Numbered from the stretch's first letter, positions 1 to 7,714 are shown. The stretch is DNA of 12,960 bases from an uncultured Fretibacterium sp. (GCA_937915835.1 CALGHA010000193.1:1-12960), one strand, 5' to 3'. A program made the numbers and translations. The notes: generated by a model from the letters alone, not told the origin.

Positions 1-2
1 AA

Positions 3-167
3 ATGGACGAATACGACACTCAACAGACAATGTGCGCAATTGCCATGCTCGAGAACGTTAATAATGAAACTTTCAGCGTTGAAAAGCTCGTGAAATTCTT
101 TGACGGCCACAGAAAAATGGATGAGTTTTACCACTGGGGCTTAAAGTGGGTTTACGGACGAAAATAA
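3..167 (+). CDS. 3' end of an unidentified protein, truncated by the window edge
   Basis: The frame beginning at base 3 is open to a TAA at 165-167 and encodes 54 residues, ending in ..WGLKWVYGRK. The ATG at base 3 may be an internal methionine: only two bases precede it, so no ribosome binding site can be judged. The peptide is charged and rich in aromatic residues (FFDGHRKMDEFYHWG), with no membrane segment. I do not recognise the family. It is the only likely gene on the plus strand and converges on pepT, with 33 bases between the two stop codons. The sequence looks like a protein C-terminus rather than random translation, but real coding status is uncertain. Confidence 0.5.
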   Translation: MDEYDTQQTMCAIAMLENVNNETFSVEKLVKFFDGHRKMDEFYHWGLKWVYGRK

Positions 168-192
168 AAGGGGGACTAAAGCTAATCCCCCC
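161..192 (-). terminator. Rho-independent terminator of the opp-pepT operon
   Basis: On the minus strand, just after the pepT stop, a GC stem forms between 186-191 (read as GGGGGA) and 170-175 (read as TCCCCC), with a short AT-rich loop. It is followed by the T-rich run TTTTATTTT at 169-161. On the plus strand the hairpin is not followed by a T run, so it works best for minus-strand transcripts. The T tract overlaps the stop codon of the converging plus-strand gene. Confidence 0.75.
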
Positions 193-200
193 TCAAAAAT

Positions 201-1433
201 TTACGCTCTTGCGAGTTCCAACATCTTGATGATTAATTCGCTGGCCTTCTCCATAACTTGCACTGAGATAAATTCATAGCGTCCGTGATAATTATGACCG
301 CCGATGAAAATATTAGGCGTGATTAAGCCGCGTAAAGAAAGAGCCGCCCCGTCAGTTCCGCCGCGCATTGCCTTAAAGAACGGGTTGATGCCGATTGCCT
401 TCATAGCGTTCACAGGAAGTTCAACAATTTCCATGTGAGATTTAACTTTTTCGTACATGTTCTGATATTGGTCGACGAGTTCAAGTTCAAAGCGTTCTGC
501 TCCGTATTTGTCTCTTAGCCAGTTTACGCATTTCGTGAAAAATTTCTTGCGCGCATTGAATTTCTCCGTGTCGTGGTCGCGAATGATAAATCTCAACGTC
601 GCGTTCTCAGTGTCGCCGGAAAAATTCAAGCAGTGATAATATCCCTCGTATTTCTCAGTCGTTGCAGGAGTCTCAAATGGAGGAAGCATTAACAGAAATT
701 CATTGCCGAGAGTTACAGCGCTAATCATTAATCCCTTCGCTGAACCTGGATGAACCGAACGGCCGTGAATTTTCAAGACTGCACTGGCTGCGTTGAAATT
801 CTCGTAACTTACCTCGCCGATGTCCCCTCCGTCGAAAGTGTAAGCGAAATCCGCCCCGAACTTCTCAATGTCAAGATGACTTGCAAGTTCGCTAACTTCT
901 TCGTCTGGAGTAAACGCAACTTTTACATCGCCGTGTTCAAATTCCGGATGTGCGATTAACCAGTCGACCGCGCCCATAATTTCGGCCATTCCTGCTTTGT
1001 CGTCAGCTCCGAGTAAAGTTGTGCCGTCAGTTACGACTAAGTCATGACCGACATAATTTTTCATGAACGGGAAATCTTCAGGCGACAATATCACCTTCAA
1101 GGCCTCGTTCAACACAACATCTCCGCCGTCGTAATTCTTAACAACTCGGGCTTTTACGTCCTTGCCTGATGCTTCGGCGGCAGTGTCCATGTGAGCGATG
1201 AAGCCGATTGCCGGAAGTTTCTTGCTTGAGTTTGACGGTAAAGTCCCCATTACGTAGCAATTCTCACTGAGTGATACGTCCTTAAAGCCGCGTTCGTTTA
1301 ACTCTTTCACCATCTCGCGCGCTAATTCCCATTGGCCTGGAGTGCTGGGAACGTTTCCGGCCTTCCATGCTAATTCGTCGGATTGGGTATCATATTTCAC
1401 ATACTTCAAGAAATGTTCAAGTGTCGTGTACAT
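201..1433 (-). CDS. pepT: Tripeptide aminopeptidase (peptidase T, M20B family)
   Basis: A 410-residue cytosolic zinc peptidase that removes the N-terminal residue of tripeptides. The length matches the family (about 405-410). Visible M20 metal and catalytic motifs are HMDTA (His81, Asp83), GADDKAG (bridging Asp144), TPDEEV (catalytic Glu178, zinc ligand Glu179), TFDGG (Asp201) and the C-terminal HNYHGRYE (His383). There is no signal peptide. After DEEV the usual G-R-G is replaced by S-E-L, but all expected ligands are kept. The ATG at 1433 follows the oppF TAA by three bases (a second TAA), with GGGAG inside the oppF 3' end as ribosome binding site, so it is probably translationally coupled. 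As last gene of the opp operon it likely processes imported peptides. Identity is very secure; substrate preference is inferred from the family. Confidence 0.95.
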   Translation of the reverse strand: MYTTLEHFLKYVKYDTQSDELAWKAGNVPSTPGQWELAREMVKELNERGFKDVSLSENCYVMGTLPSNSSKKLPAIGFIAHMDTAAEASGKDVKARVVKNYDGGDVVLNEALKVILSPEDFPFMKNYVGHDLVVTDGTTLLGADDKAGMAEIMGAVDWLIAHPEFEHGDVKVAFTPDEEVSELASHLDIEKFGADFAYTFDGGDIGEVSYENFNAASAVLKIHGRSVHPGSAKGLMISAVTLGNEFLLMLPPFETPATTEKYEGYYHCLNFSGDTENATLRFIIRDHDTEKFNARKKFFTKCVNWLRDKYGAERFELELVDQYQNMYEKVKSHMEIVELPVNAMKAIGINPFFKAMRGGTDGAALSLRGLITPNIFIGGHNYHGRYEFISVQVMEKASELIIKMLELARA

Positions 1434-1436
1434 TTA

Positions 1437-2417
1437 TTATTCTCCCTTGATAAAATCCTTCGCAAAGTGGCAAGCCGCAAAATGTCCCTTCATGACTTCG
1501 ATTAACGCCGGAGCTTGAGTTTTGCAAATATCTTTAGCGTAACGGCAGCGTCCTGCAAATCTACAGACATTCGGAGGCTCAATCGGGCTTGGCACATCGC
1601 CTTCAAGTATAATTCTTTCGCGTTTAACTTCAAGTTTTGCAAGTGGAATTGCTGACAACAAAGCCTGAGTATACGGGTGTAAAGGCTGACTGAATAAGTC
1701 TCTATAATCCGAAAGCTCGACGATTTGGCCTAAATACATCACGGCAATTCTATCAGAAACGTGGCGGACTACGCTCAAATTATGCGAAATGAAGACGTAA
1801 GTATATTTATATTCTTTCTGAAGCGAGTTAAGGAGGTTAAGAATTTGCGCCTGAATGCAAACATCCAGAGCTGAAACAGGCTCATCAAGCACGATAAACT
1901 CCGGGTTAAGTGCGAGCGACCGGGCAATGCCTATTCTTTGTCGTCGTCCTCCGTCGAGTTCATGAGGATATGAATTTTCGAGACGTTCAGCAAGTCCTAC
2001 TGTGTCCATGAGTGAGCGAATACGTTTTCGCATTTCGTTCTTGTTGCTGTAAATATTATTAACGATTAACGGCTCAGCAATTAACTCCCAAACTGACAAT
2101 CTCGGATTTAAGCACGAATAAGGATCCTGAAACACAATCTGAACTCGTTTACGCAATTCCTTCATCTCGCGCGGTGAAGCCTTCGTAATGTCAAAATAGC
2201 CTTTGTCGTCCTGCAATAAAACTTTTCCCGACGTGCTGTCGAGCAACTTTATCAAGCAGCGTCCAAGAGTTGACTTTCCACAGCCGGATTCGCCAACAAG
2301 CCCGAGAGTTTCACCCTTCTGAATTTCAAAGCTGACATCATCAACAGCGTGTAACATTCCGCGTTTTGTCGCAAAATATTTCTTCAAGTTTTCGACACGG
2401 ATATATGCTTCACTCAT
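1437..2417 (-). CDS. oppF: Oligopeptide ABC transporter ATP-binding protein OppF/DppF type
   Basis: A 326-residue cytoplasmic ATPase, one of the two nucleotide-binding subunits that power the peptide importer. Motifs in order are Walker A GESGCGKST (42-50), Q-loop Gln97 in VFQDP, ABC signature LDGGR (154-158), Walker B FIVLDE with Glu179, D-loop SALD and H-loop His212. The signature departs from canonical LSGGQ: Ser becomes Asp and Gln becomes Arg. I recall this form in other OppF-type proteins, so it need not mean loss of activity. The oligopeptide-transporter C-terminal extension (about 240-326) contains Cys285, Cys291, Cys298 and Cys316, spaced as in family members reported to bind a [4Fe-4S] cluster. 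The start ATG overlaps the oppD TAA by one base, with AAGGAG upstream inside oppD. Peptide specificity cannot be read from this subunit. Confidence 0.93.
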   Translation of the reverse strand: MSEAYIRVENLKKYFATKRGMLHAVDDVSFEIQKGETLGLVGESGCGKSTLGRCLIKLLDSTSGKVLLQDDKGYFDITKASPREMKELRKRVQIVFQDPYSCLNPRLSVWELIAEPLIVNNIYSNKNEMRKRIRSLMDTVGLAERLENSYPHELDGGRRQRIGIARSLALNPEFIVLDEPVSALDVCIQAQILNLLNSLQKEYKYTYVFISHNLSVVRHVSDRIAVMYLGQIVELSDYRDLFSQPLHPYTQALLSAIPLAKLEVKRERIILEGDVPSPIEPPNVCRFAGRCRYAKDICKTQAPALIEVMKGHFAACHFAKDFIKGE

Positions 2418-3412
2418 TATTTCCCGCTCCTTTCAAGAAACTTTTTCACGCAAATCGGGCATGCTGCGAAGTGTCCTGGTTCGGCTTCCTGCATTTCGGG
2501 GCGTAAAGTTTTGCATGCTTCTTCTGCCATTGAGCAACGAGGATGAAACGCGCAACCTGAAGGCAAATTCACGGGATCAGGCATTAATCCGGGAATTACC
2601 GGCAACTCGTCAACGTCTTCATCAATATCCGGAACTGAACGGAAAAGTCCGATCGTATACGGATGAACGGGATTTGTGTAAAGTGAACGTTTATCGGCGT
2701 ATTCGACGACACGGCCAGCGTACATTATCGCAACTTTATCGCAAATGTCGGCAACGATGCCTAAATCGTGAGTGATTAAAATCATCGAGGCTGAAAATTT
2801 CTGCTTAAGCTCTTTCATCAACTCCAGAACTTGAGCCTGTATAGTAACATCAAGCGCGGTCGTCGGTTCGTCAGCAATTAATAATTCCGGGTCACACGCT
2901 AAAGCAATCGCAATCACAACCCTTTGTTTCATTCCGCCCGAAAACTGATGAGGGTAATCATGCATTCTCTCACGCCTAATTCCTACGAGTTCAAGCATAT
3001 CTCCGGCCAATTTCAGAGCTTCAGAGTGAGAGACTTTTTTATGAAGGCTAATCATCTCAGCAATTTGCTTGTCTACGGTTATAACTGGATTTAAGCTCGT
3101 CATTGGATCCTGGAATATCATAGCGATTTTCTCACCGCGAATTTTCCGCATTTCGGCTTCAGACTTATCAAGGAGATTTTCACCGTCAAAGATAATTTTC
3201 CCGCTCTTGATTTTTCCGGGAGGATTAGGGATTAACCGCATAATTCCCAGCGCTGTGGTTGTCTTGCCTGCTCCAGTTTCACCGACAAAGCCGAGAGATT
3301 CCCCGCGTCCAAGCGTAAGATTAAGCCCCTCGACAGCATGAACAACTCCGCTCTCAACTTCATAATGTATCGTCAAATCCTGAATGTCCAACATGATTTT
3401 GTCATTCATCAT
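2417..3412 (-). CDS. oppD: Oligopeptide ABC transporter ATP-binding protein OppD/DppD type
   Basis: The partner ATPase of OppF, 331 residues from the ATG at 3412. Motifs are Walker A GETGAGKTT (44-52), Q-loop Gln101, a canonical signature FSGGM (157-161), Walker B LLIADE (177-182), D-loop TALD and H-loop His215. The C-terminal oligopeptide extension has Cys287, Cys293, Cys300 and Cys318. Start choice: a GTG at 3418 overlaps the oppC stop (GTGA), but a near-perfect ribosome binding site GAGGTGAT covers that GTG, leaving no room for it. The ATGs at 3412 or 3409, 6 and 9 bases past the GAGG core, are much better placed. So the ribosome binding site straddles the oppC stop, which suggests coupled translation. 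Pairing of a canonical OppD with an altered-signature OppF is a visible asymmetry of this transporter. Confidence 0.94.
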   Translation of the reverse strand: MMNDKIMLDIQDLTIHYEVESGVVHAVEGLNLTLGRGESLGFVGETGAGKTTTALGIMRLIPNPPGKIKSGKIIFDGENLLDKSEAEMRKIRGEKIAMIFQDPMTSLNPVITVDKQIAEMISLHKKVSHSEALKLAGDMLELVGIRRERMHDYPHQFSGGMKQRVVIAIALACDPELLIADEPTTALDVTIQAQVLELMKELKQKFSASMILITHDLGIVADICDKVAIMYAGRVVEYADKRSLYTNPVHPYTIGLFRSVPDIDEDVDELPVIPGLMPDPVNLPSGCAFHPRCSMAEEACKTLRPEMQEAEPGHFAACPICVKKFLERSGK

Positions 3413-3414
3413 AA

Positions 3415-4299
3415 TCACCTCTTCAATTTCGGGTCAAGAGCATCACGAAGTCCATCACCCAAGAAATTCAACGCTAAAATCGTGAGCATTATTGCAAGTC
3501 CTGGATAAAGCGTCATGTGCGGAAAATCGCGGATGTATTGACGGCCTCCGGATAACATTGCGCCCCATTCAGGATTAGGCGGCTGAATACCCAAGCCGAT
3601 AAATGAAAGTCCTGCGGCGTTAAGAATTGCTGAAGCTACACCGAGCGTTGACTGAACTATAATCGGAGCCATGCTGTTTGGGATTATATGCTTGAGGATA
3701 ATTCGCAGGTCTGAACTTCCGGCGGCACGTGCTGCTTCAATGAACTCCATGCTTCGGATTGACAACACGGAGCCTCTGACAATTCGCGCGTAAGTTGGGA
3801 CTGCTGAAATTCCGACGGCAATCATCAAGTTCATTAGGCTTGGCCCGAGTGCTGCAACTATTGCGATTGCTAAGAGAGTTTGAGGAATTGAGAGTAAAAC
3901 GTCCATAACTCGCATTATCGTGTTATCGAGCCATCCGCTGTAATATCCCGAGATTGCGCCTAACATTCCGCCAGTGATTAAAGCAATTCCGACGGCGATA
4001 AATCCAACCTGAAGTGAAACGCGCGCTCCGTAAATTAACCGGCTCAAAATGTCGCGTCCGAACTCGTCAGTTCCTAGCCAGTGTTCAGCCGAAGGAGTTT
4101 CAAACATGTGCATTAAGTCCTGCTTAATTGGGCTGTAAGGTGAGATGACTTCAGCGAAGATTGCGCAGAAAACGAGGACAAAGATTATTGCAAGCCCGAA
4201 CATCGCTAAAGGACTTTTGCTTAATCTCAACAGGACATCAACAAAGGGGCTTCGTCTTTTGCGAACTACTAACTCAGGAGTAAAATTTTCTTCTGTCAT
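3415..4299 (-). CDS. oppC: Oligopeptide ABC transporter permease OppC/DppC type
   Basis: A 294-residue inner-membrane permease, one half of the heterodimeric channel for peptides. The N-terminal cytoplasmic stretch (1-30, basic RKRR) leads to a first membrane helix at about 33-53. The periplasmic OppC N-terminal region follows (HWLGTDEFGRDILSRLIYGARVSL, split here at HWLGTDEFGRD, 73-83), then five further hydrophobic segments. The ABC-coupling EAA motif, EAARAAGSSDLRIILKHIIP, spans 188-207. The C-terminus GLRDALDPKLKR is typical of the family. The start ATG at 4299 is preceded by AGGAGG about 11 bases upstream, and part of that site overlaps the oppB TAG. There are 15 bases between the two genes. 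No anomaly was seen. Confidence 0.94.
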   Translation of the reverse strand: MTEENFTPELVVRKRRSPFVDVLLRLSKSPLAMFGLAIIFVLVFCAIFAEVISPYSPIKQDLMHMFETPSAEHWLGTDEFGRDILSRLIYGARVSLQVGFIAVGIALITGGMLGAISGYYSGWLDNTIMRVMDVLLSIPQTLLAIAIVAALGPSLMNLMIAVGISAVPTYARIVRGSVLSIRSMEFIEAARAAGSSDLRIILKHIIPNSMAPIIVQSTLGVASAILNAAGLSFIGLGIQPPNPEWGAMLSGGRQYIRDFPHMTLYPGLAIMLTILALNFLGDGLRDALDPKLKR

Positions 4300-4314
4300 G
4301 ATTATTAATTCCTC

Positions 4315-5244
4315 CTATTTCAATTCGGCCTTAATTCTCGGGTCAATGTAAGCATAAAGCAAATCCACGAGCAAATTTACGATGCTGAAAGTTATTGCGA
4401 TGAACAAAACGCCGCCTTGAACCATCGGATAATCGCGGCTCATAATCGCGTTCACCATTAATCTGCCGACACCGGGAACAGCAAAAATACTCTCAGTTAA
4501 GATTGCTCCGGATAATAATTGGCCGAATTGCAAGCCGCATAACGTTACGACGGGGATTAAAGCGTTTCTCAGAGCATGAACCCCGATAACAATGCTTTCT
4601 TTTTGGCCTTTTGCTCGTGCTGTCCTGATGTAATCCGCCCTGATGACTTCTAACATGCTTGAGCGCGTCATACGTGTAACCATTGAGATTGATTGTGCAG
4701 CGAGTGCAACCGACGGCAAAATCATAGCTTTGAACGTTGAGAACCCTGATGACGGAAGCCAGCGAAGCCGAACAGCGAAGAGTAAGATTAACAGCAAGCC
4801 GAGCCAGAATACGGGCATTGACAGACCAATCATCGCGAAAATCATTGTGATTGTGTCGAACCATGAATATTGTTTTATCGCTGAGATTATTCCGCACGGG
4901 ATGCCGATTATTATTGCTATTATCATCGCAAAAGCTGAGAGCTTCAGAGTGTAAGGAAACGCAGTTAATATCTCCTGCATAACCGGACGTTTTGAGCTGT
5001 AAGACCGGCCAATATCCCCCTTAACTACAGCCTTGTAAATATAATTCCCGAACTGAACGAGAAACGGATCATTCAAGCCTTCCTTGTCGCGAAACTCTTT
5101 AATTGCTTCGTCGGTTGCTAAGTCGCCTAAAACCATTCGCGCGGGATCTCCTGGAGTGAAATATAACAGTGTGAAGACGCAAAAAGCTACTCCCAACAAG
5201 ACAGGAATTAGCATTAAGATACGCCTGAAAATATATTTGAGCAT
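4315..5244 (-). CDS. oppB: Oligopeptide ABC transporter permease OppB/DppB type
   Basis: A 309-residue inner-membrane permease that pairs with OppC. It starts MLKYIFRRIL, with a first membrane helix at about 8-29 followed by the family motif FTPGDPA (29-35). Further hydrophobic segments lie at about 100-122, 132-158, 172-190, 230-255 and 275-300. The EAA motif ADYIRTARAKGQKESIVIGV, needed to contact the ATPases, covers about 203-222 and continues to 230. The C-terminus YAYIDPRIK is typical. The ATG at 5244 has GAGGAAGTGA a few bases upstream. It is separated from oppA by 88 bases that hold a terminator-like hairpin, so its expression may be lower than that of oppA. Confidence 0.95.
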   Translation of the reverse strand: MLKYIFRRILMLIPVLLGVAFCVFTLLYFTPGDPARMVLGDLATDEAIKEFRDKEGLNDPFLVQFGNYIYKAVVKGDIGRSYSSKRPVMQEILTAFPYTLKLSAFAMIIAIIIGIPCGIISAIKQYSWFDTITMIFAMIGLSMPVFWLGLLLILLFAVRLRWLPSSGFSTFKAMILPSVALAAQSISMVTRMTRSSMLEVIRADYIRTARAKGQKESIVIGVHALRNALIPVVTLCGLQFGQLLSGAILTESIFAVPGVGRLMVNAIMSRDYPMVQGGVLFIAITFSIVNLLVDLLYAYIDPRIKAELK

Positions 5245-5270
5245 GTGAAATCACTTCCTCATAAAAATTA

Positions 5271-5299
5271 ACGGCAGGTTTTTTCGAGTGTCCTGCCGT
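5271..5299 (-). terminator. Terminator-like hairpin between oppA and oppB
   Basis: A perfect 8-bp inverted repeat pairs 5271-5278 (ACGGCAGG) with 5292-5299 (CCTGCCGT) across a 13-base loop. On the minus strand the stem is followed by TAATTTTTATG, a weak T tract just upstream of the oppB ribosome binding site. Such structures after the binding-protein gene of ABC operons commonly cause partial termination or protect the upstream mRNA from exonucleases. Either role would give more OppA than membrane subunits. The role is inferred; the hairpin is seen directly. Confidence 0.55.
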
Positions 5300-5332
5300 C
5301 GTGTGAATTATTTTTGCTTCAACGAATAAAGA

Positions 5333-6838
5333 TTATTCCTCAAAATAAACGTTTCTGAATGAATGAACTTCGAACGGGTCAACCTCGAAACCTTTTACGA
5401 CTTTACGAACTCCGGCGATTGCTTCGTCATTATGAAGATAAACCATCGGCAATTGCTCGTTAATATAGAGTTGCATTTCACGGTAAACTCCCGCGCGTTC
5501 CTCACCGTCTGGAAGGCTTCTTCCTTTTGCGAGCATCTCATCGAGTTTTGGATCCGAATATCCGGTGTAATTCGTTCCGGCGTTGCTCTCGAGTAATCCT
5601 GCGACCGCGTAATCAGGATCCGGAACGCTTAAGCCCCAGCCAAGCAAGAATACATCATGCGTTTTCTTCTGAAGGTCATTGAGATATGCGCCCCATTCCT
5701 GCTGCATAATTTCCGACTGAATGCCGACTTCCATTAATTGCGCCTGAATAATCGTAGCCATGTCAATACGTTCTTTACGCTCGTTTGAACGGATGATTAA
5801 CTTTATCGTCGACGGATCAACTCCGGCTTCAGCAAATAACTTCTTGGCCTTCTCAACGTCTCTAACATGAACAGGAAGCTCACCGTCAATTGAGAATTTC
5901 GTAGCTGATGGGATTAACGAACGCGGAGTTTTTCCCACGCCCCTGAATACCGCGCGCTGAATGTTAACCGTGTCGAGTAAAGCGTCAATAGCCTGGCGAA
6001 CTCGGACATCACTAAACGGAGCTTTTGTAACGTTAAAGCCCATGTAAGTTGTTGACGGGAGAGGCTTACGCTGTAATTCGAGTTCAGGGTTCTCATCAAT
6101 TCTTGCAAGCTCAATCGTCGTTACGGGATAAGCAATATCGACGGCTCCGGTTTCAAGCTCAATTGTTCTGTTTGTAGGCTCAGGGATTGAACGAACAATT
6201 AACGTCTTGAACTTGGCTTTTTCTCCCCAGTAATCATCGAAGCGCTCAAACGTATAATGATCTCCTTTTGCCCACTCTTTGAACTTAAACGGGCCGGTTC
6301 CGATTGGGTTCATTCCGTAATCATCGCCTGCAGCTTCAACGGCTTTCTTGTTGACGATATTTCCCCAGCTGTGAACGAGCGACGAGAAGAACGGATAATT
6401 TACCTTCTTGAGATGCAAAATAACTGTGTAATCATCGACGATCTCGACATAATCTAAATCCTGTGAATACGTGTGAATATGTGAGCCGGCCGGAGTGTTA
6501 GCACGTTCAAGCGAAAATTTCACGTCCTCAGCTTTAAGCTCTTCGCCGTTATGAAACTTTACGCCCTTGCGAAGCGTCATCTTGTAATCCTTATCGGTCA
6601 GGAATTCCCAACTCTCAGCAAGTCCGGGCCTTAAAGTTCCGTCGGGATTGAGGAAAATTAAAGTGTCGTAAATGTGTGAGCAGGCTCTTGAAGTCGGGTA
6701 ATCATTATGTCCGATTGGGTCTAAAGTTGTCGGGTCATATTGATCTGCGACTACGAGGGTATCTTTTGCGGCGAATGATGAAGCTGAAAACGCCATGACG
6801 AGAATTAACGCGAGAAAAACGGGATAAAACTTTTTCAC
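5333..6838 (-). CDS. oppA: Periplasmic oligopeptide/dipeptide-binding protein (SBP family 5)
   Basis: A 501-residue extracytoplasmic solute-binding protein that captures peptides and delivers them to OppBC. Residues 1-23 form a Sec signal peptide: MKK, a hydrophobic core LALILVMAF, and SFA with likely cleavage before Ala24. There is no lipobox Cys, so the mature protein should be soluble in a periplasm. Family-5 features include LDPIGHNDYP near the N-terminus, GLAESWEFLTDKDYKMTLR (about 74-92) with KFHNGEELKAEDVKFSL, and GTGPFKFKEW. The protein ends GFEVDPFEVHSFRNVYFEE. The start is GTG at 6838 with AGGAGG about 12 bases upstream, a rather long spacing, but no better start precedes the signal peptide. 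Related proteins bind dipeptides, oligopeptides, glutathione or nickel; the neighbouring pepT favours short peptides. It is the first gene of the operon. Confidence 0.93.
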   Translation of the reverse strand: MKKFYPVFLALILVMAFSASSFAAKDTLVVADQYDPTTLDPIGHNDYPTSRACSHIYDTLIFLNPDGTLRPGLAESWEFLTDKDYKMTLRKGVKFHNGEELKAEDVKFSLERANTPAGSHIHTYSQDLDYVEIVDDYTVILHLKKVNYPFFSSLVHSWGNIVNKKAVEAAGDDYGMNPIGTGPFKFKEWAKGDHYTFERFDDYWGEKAKFKTLIVRSIPEPTNRTIELETGAVDIAYPVTTIELARIDENPELELQRKPLPSTTYMGFNVTKAPFSDVRVRQAIDALLDTVNIQRAVFRGVGKTPRSLIPSATKFSIDGELPVHVRDVEKAKKLFAEAGVDPSTIKLIIRSNERKERIDMATIIQAQLMEVGIQSEIMQQEWGAYLNDLQKKTHDVFLLGWGLSVPDPDYAVAGLLESNAGTNYTGYSDPKLDEMLAKGRSLPDGEERAGVYREMQLYINEQLPMVYLHNDEAIAGVRKVVKGFEVDPFEVHSFRNVYFEE

Positions 6839-6875
6839 GATAAGATTAAACCTCCTGTAAAAATTGTGTGCGAAT

Positions 6876-6905
6876 ATTCTTGCATATTTGAGTTAATGAC
6901 TGCAA
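6876..6905 (-). promoter_or_regulatory. Possible promoter of the opp-pepT operon
   Basis: A promoter is expected between the terminator ending near 6926 and oppA at 6838. The best guess on the minus strand is TTGCAG at 6905-6900 as -35 and AAGAAT at 6881-6876 as -10, with 18 bases between. Both hexamers are weak matches. The same segment holds a short inverted repeat TTGCA..TGCAA, which is too short to call an operator. Confidence 0.22.
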
Positions 6906-6925
6906 GCGTTGAATACTGGAAAATG

Positions 6926-6958
6926 AAAAATTCCTCCCTGTTATTATCGAAGGAGGAA
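6926..6958 (-). terminator. Rho-independent terminator of the heptose/LPS operon
   Basis: On the minus strand TTCCTCC (6958-6952) pairs perfectly with GGAGGAA (6937-6931) and is followed directly by TTTTT (6930-6926). It lies about 90 bases after the stop of the GT9 remnant and before oppA, separating the two transcription units. The 209-base gap (6839-7047) otherwise holds AT-rich sequence, the possible oppA promoter and one small open frame of doubtful meaning. Confidence 0.75.
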
Positions 6959-7047
6959 CATAAAAATTCATCATAATCCTTTATGTCTGAAATAATTTCT
7001 TTTTTGTGTAAATTTGAGGCTGTTTTTATTTAGGAAGGGTGAAAAAA

Positions 7048-7714
7048 CTAAAAAATACTCATAATTTCGTTTATTATTGTATCTATAGCTAAGTTCTCAA
7101 CACAATACACCGTACGTTTTCGCAGACGTTCTTTATAGAGACACTTCAAGCCTTTTTCCGGGCATTCATCACAGCTCTTGAACATTCGGATATATTTTAA
7201 GCGTAAGAATTTTTCCGATAATTCCTCAGGATAAGGCTCAAAAAGAATATTCACTTTGCTCCATGTCGGCAATATTACTTTTGGACCGTTGTGAACAGAA
7301 AGTGCAAGATGATATATGCCCGTATCACTCGTAATAACAAACTCAGCATATCGACAAAGTGAATTTGCTTCGTACATGTCGTGCCTCTTGAGATAATCCA
7401 AGTTAAGGCCTGTTGTGTCGTTATTGTTCAATTCTTCTGTGGTCATATCGCCAATAATAACTGGGATTAAACCTGTACGCTTCATTAATTCACGTGCTGT
7501 TTCTAGGAATTTGCTTACTGAGAGTAATTTTGTCTTATTGCTGGCTCCCATATTGACAAGAAAATATTTCTGAGGGATTAAGCGTTCTGTCGGGATTGGT
7601 TCGAGAATTTCAAGCCCGTAATCCTCTATCGAGAATTATACATGTCCTGTCAGCGTCAGAAACTTGCGGCTTATAGGGAAGCCTTTTTGCCGAGCCTCCC
7701 TTGAGATAACGCAT
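7048..7714 (-). pseudogene. Decayed family-9 glycosyltransferase (C-terminal half, frameshifted)
   Basis: The frame 7551-7048 encodes 167 residues matching the C-terminal nucleotide-sugar-binding half of heptosyltransferase-like GT9 enzymes. It has VIIGDMT, the motif ITSDTGIYHLA (compare GIDTGMQHVA in the paralogs) and a cysteine cluster SCDEC..C..C near the end. The ATG at 7551 is internal: the same frame stays open upstream to 7635 (EDYGLEILEPIPTE..YFLVN) without a start codon and is then blocked by TAA at 7638-7636. A second frame, from ATG 7714 to TGA 7612-7610 (34 residues, MRYLKGGSAK..), carries plausible preceding sequence one base out of register. No N-terminal donor/acceptor domain is present. 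It is therefore a remnant with a large N-terminal deletion and at least one frameshift, 15 bases past the hldD stop and last in the operon. If translated, only a C-terminal domain would be made. Confidence 0.75.

Noticed and set aside
732..742. PepT has S-E-L after the DEEV motif where many family members have G-R-G
   Set aside because: All metal ligands and the catalytic glutamate are kept and the length is normal, so this is ordinary family variation and gives no ground to doubt function.
2461..2775. Open frames of about 60-160 codons on the plus strand opposite oppD, oppA, hldD/gmhB and the GT9 genes (for example 2461-2775, 5363-5596, 8483-8971, 11254-11568)
   Set aside because: They lie entirely antisense to well-recognised genes, have no family features or convincing ribosome binding sites, and are explained as mirror frames.
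4493..4897. Minus-strand 134-codon frame inside oppB
   Set aside because: It lies out of frame within a clear permease gene, and its arginine-rich, family-less sequence is typical of shifted-frame translation.
6880..6905. Inverted repeat TTGCA..TGCAA upstream of oppA as an operator
   Set aside because: A five-base arm with a 16-base spacer in AT-rich DNA is expected by chance; there is no recognised regulator site and no regulator gene nearby.
6839..7047. Riboswitch or structured leader before oppA
   Set aside because: Apart from the terminator hairpin belonging to the upstream operon, I see no conserved aptamer-like pattern in this AT-rich gap.
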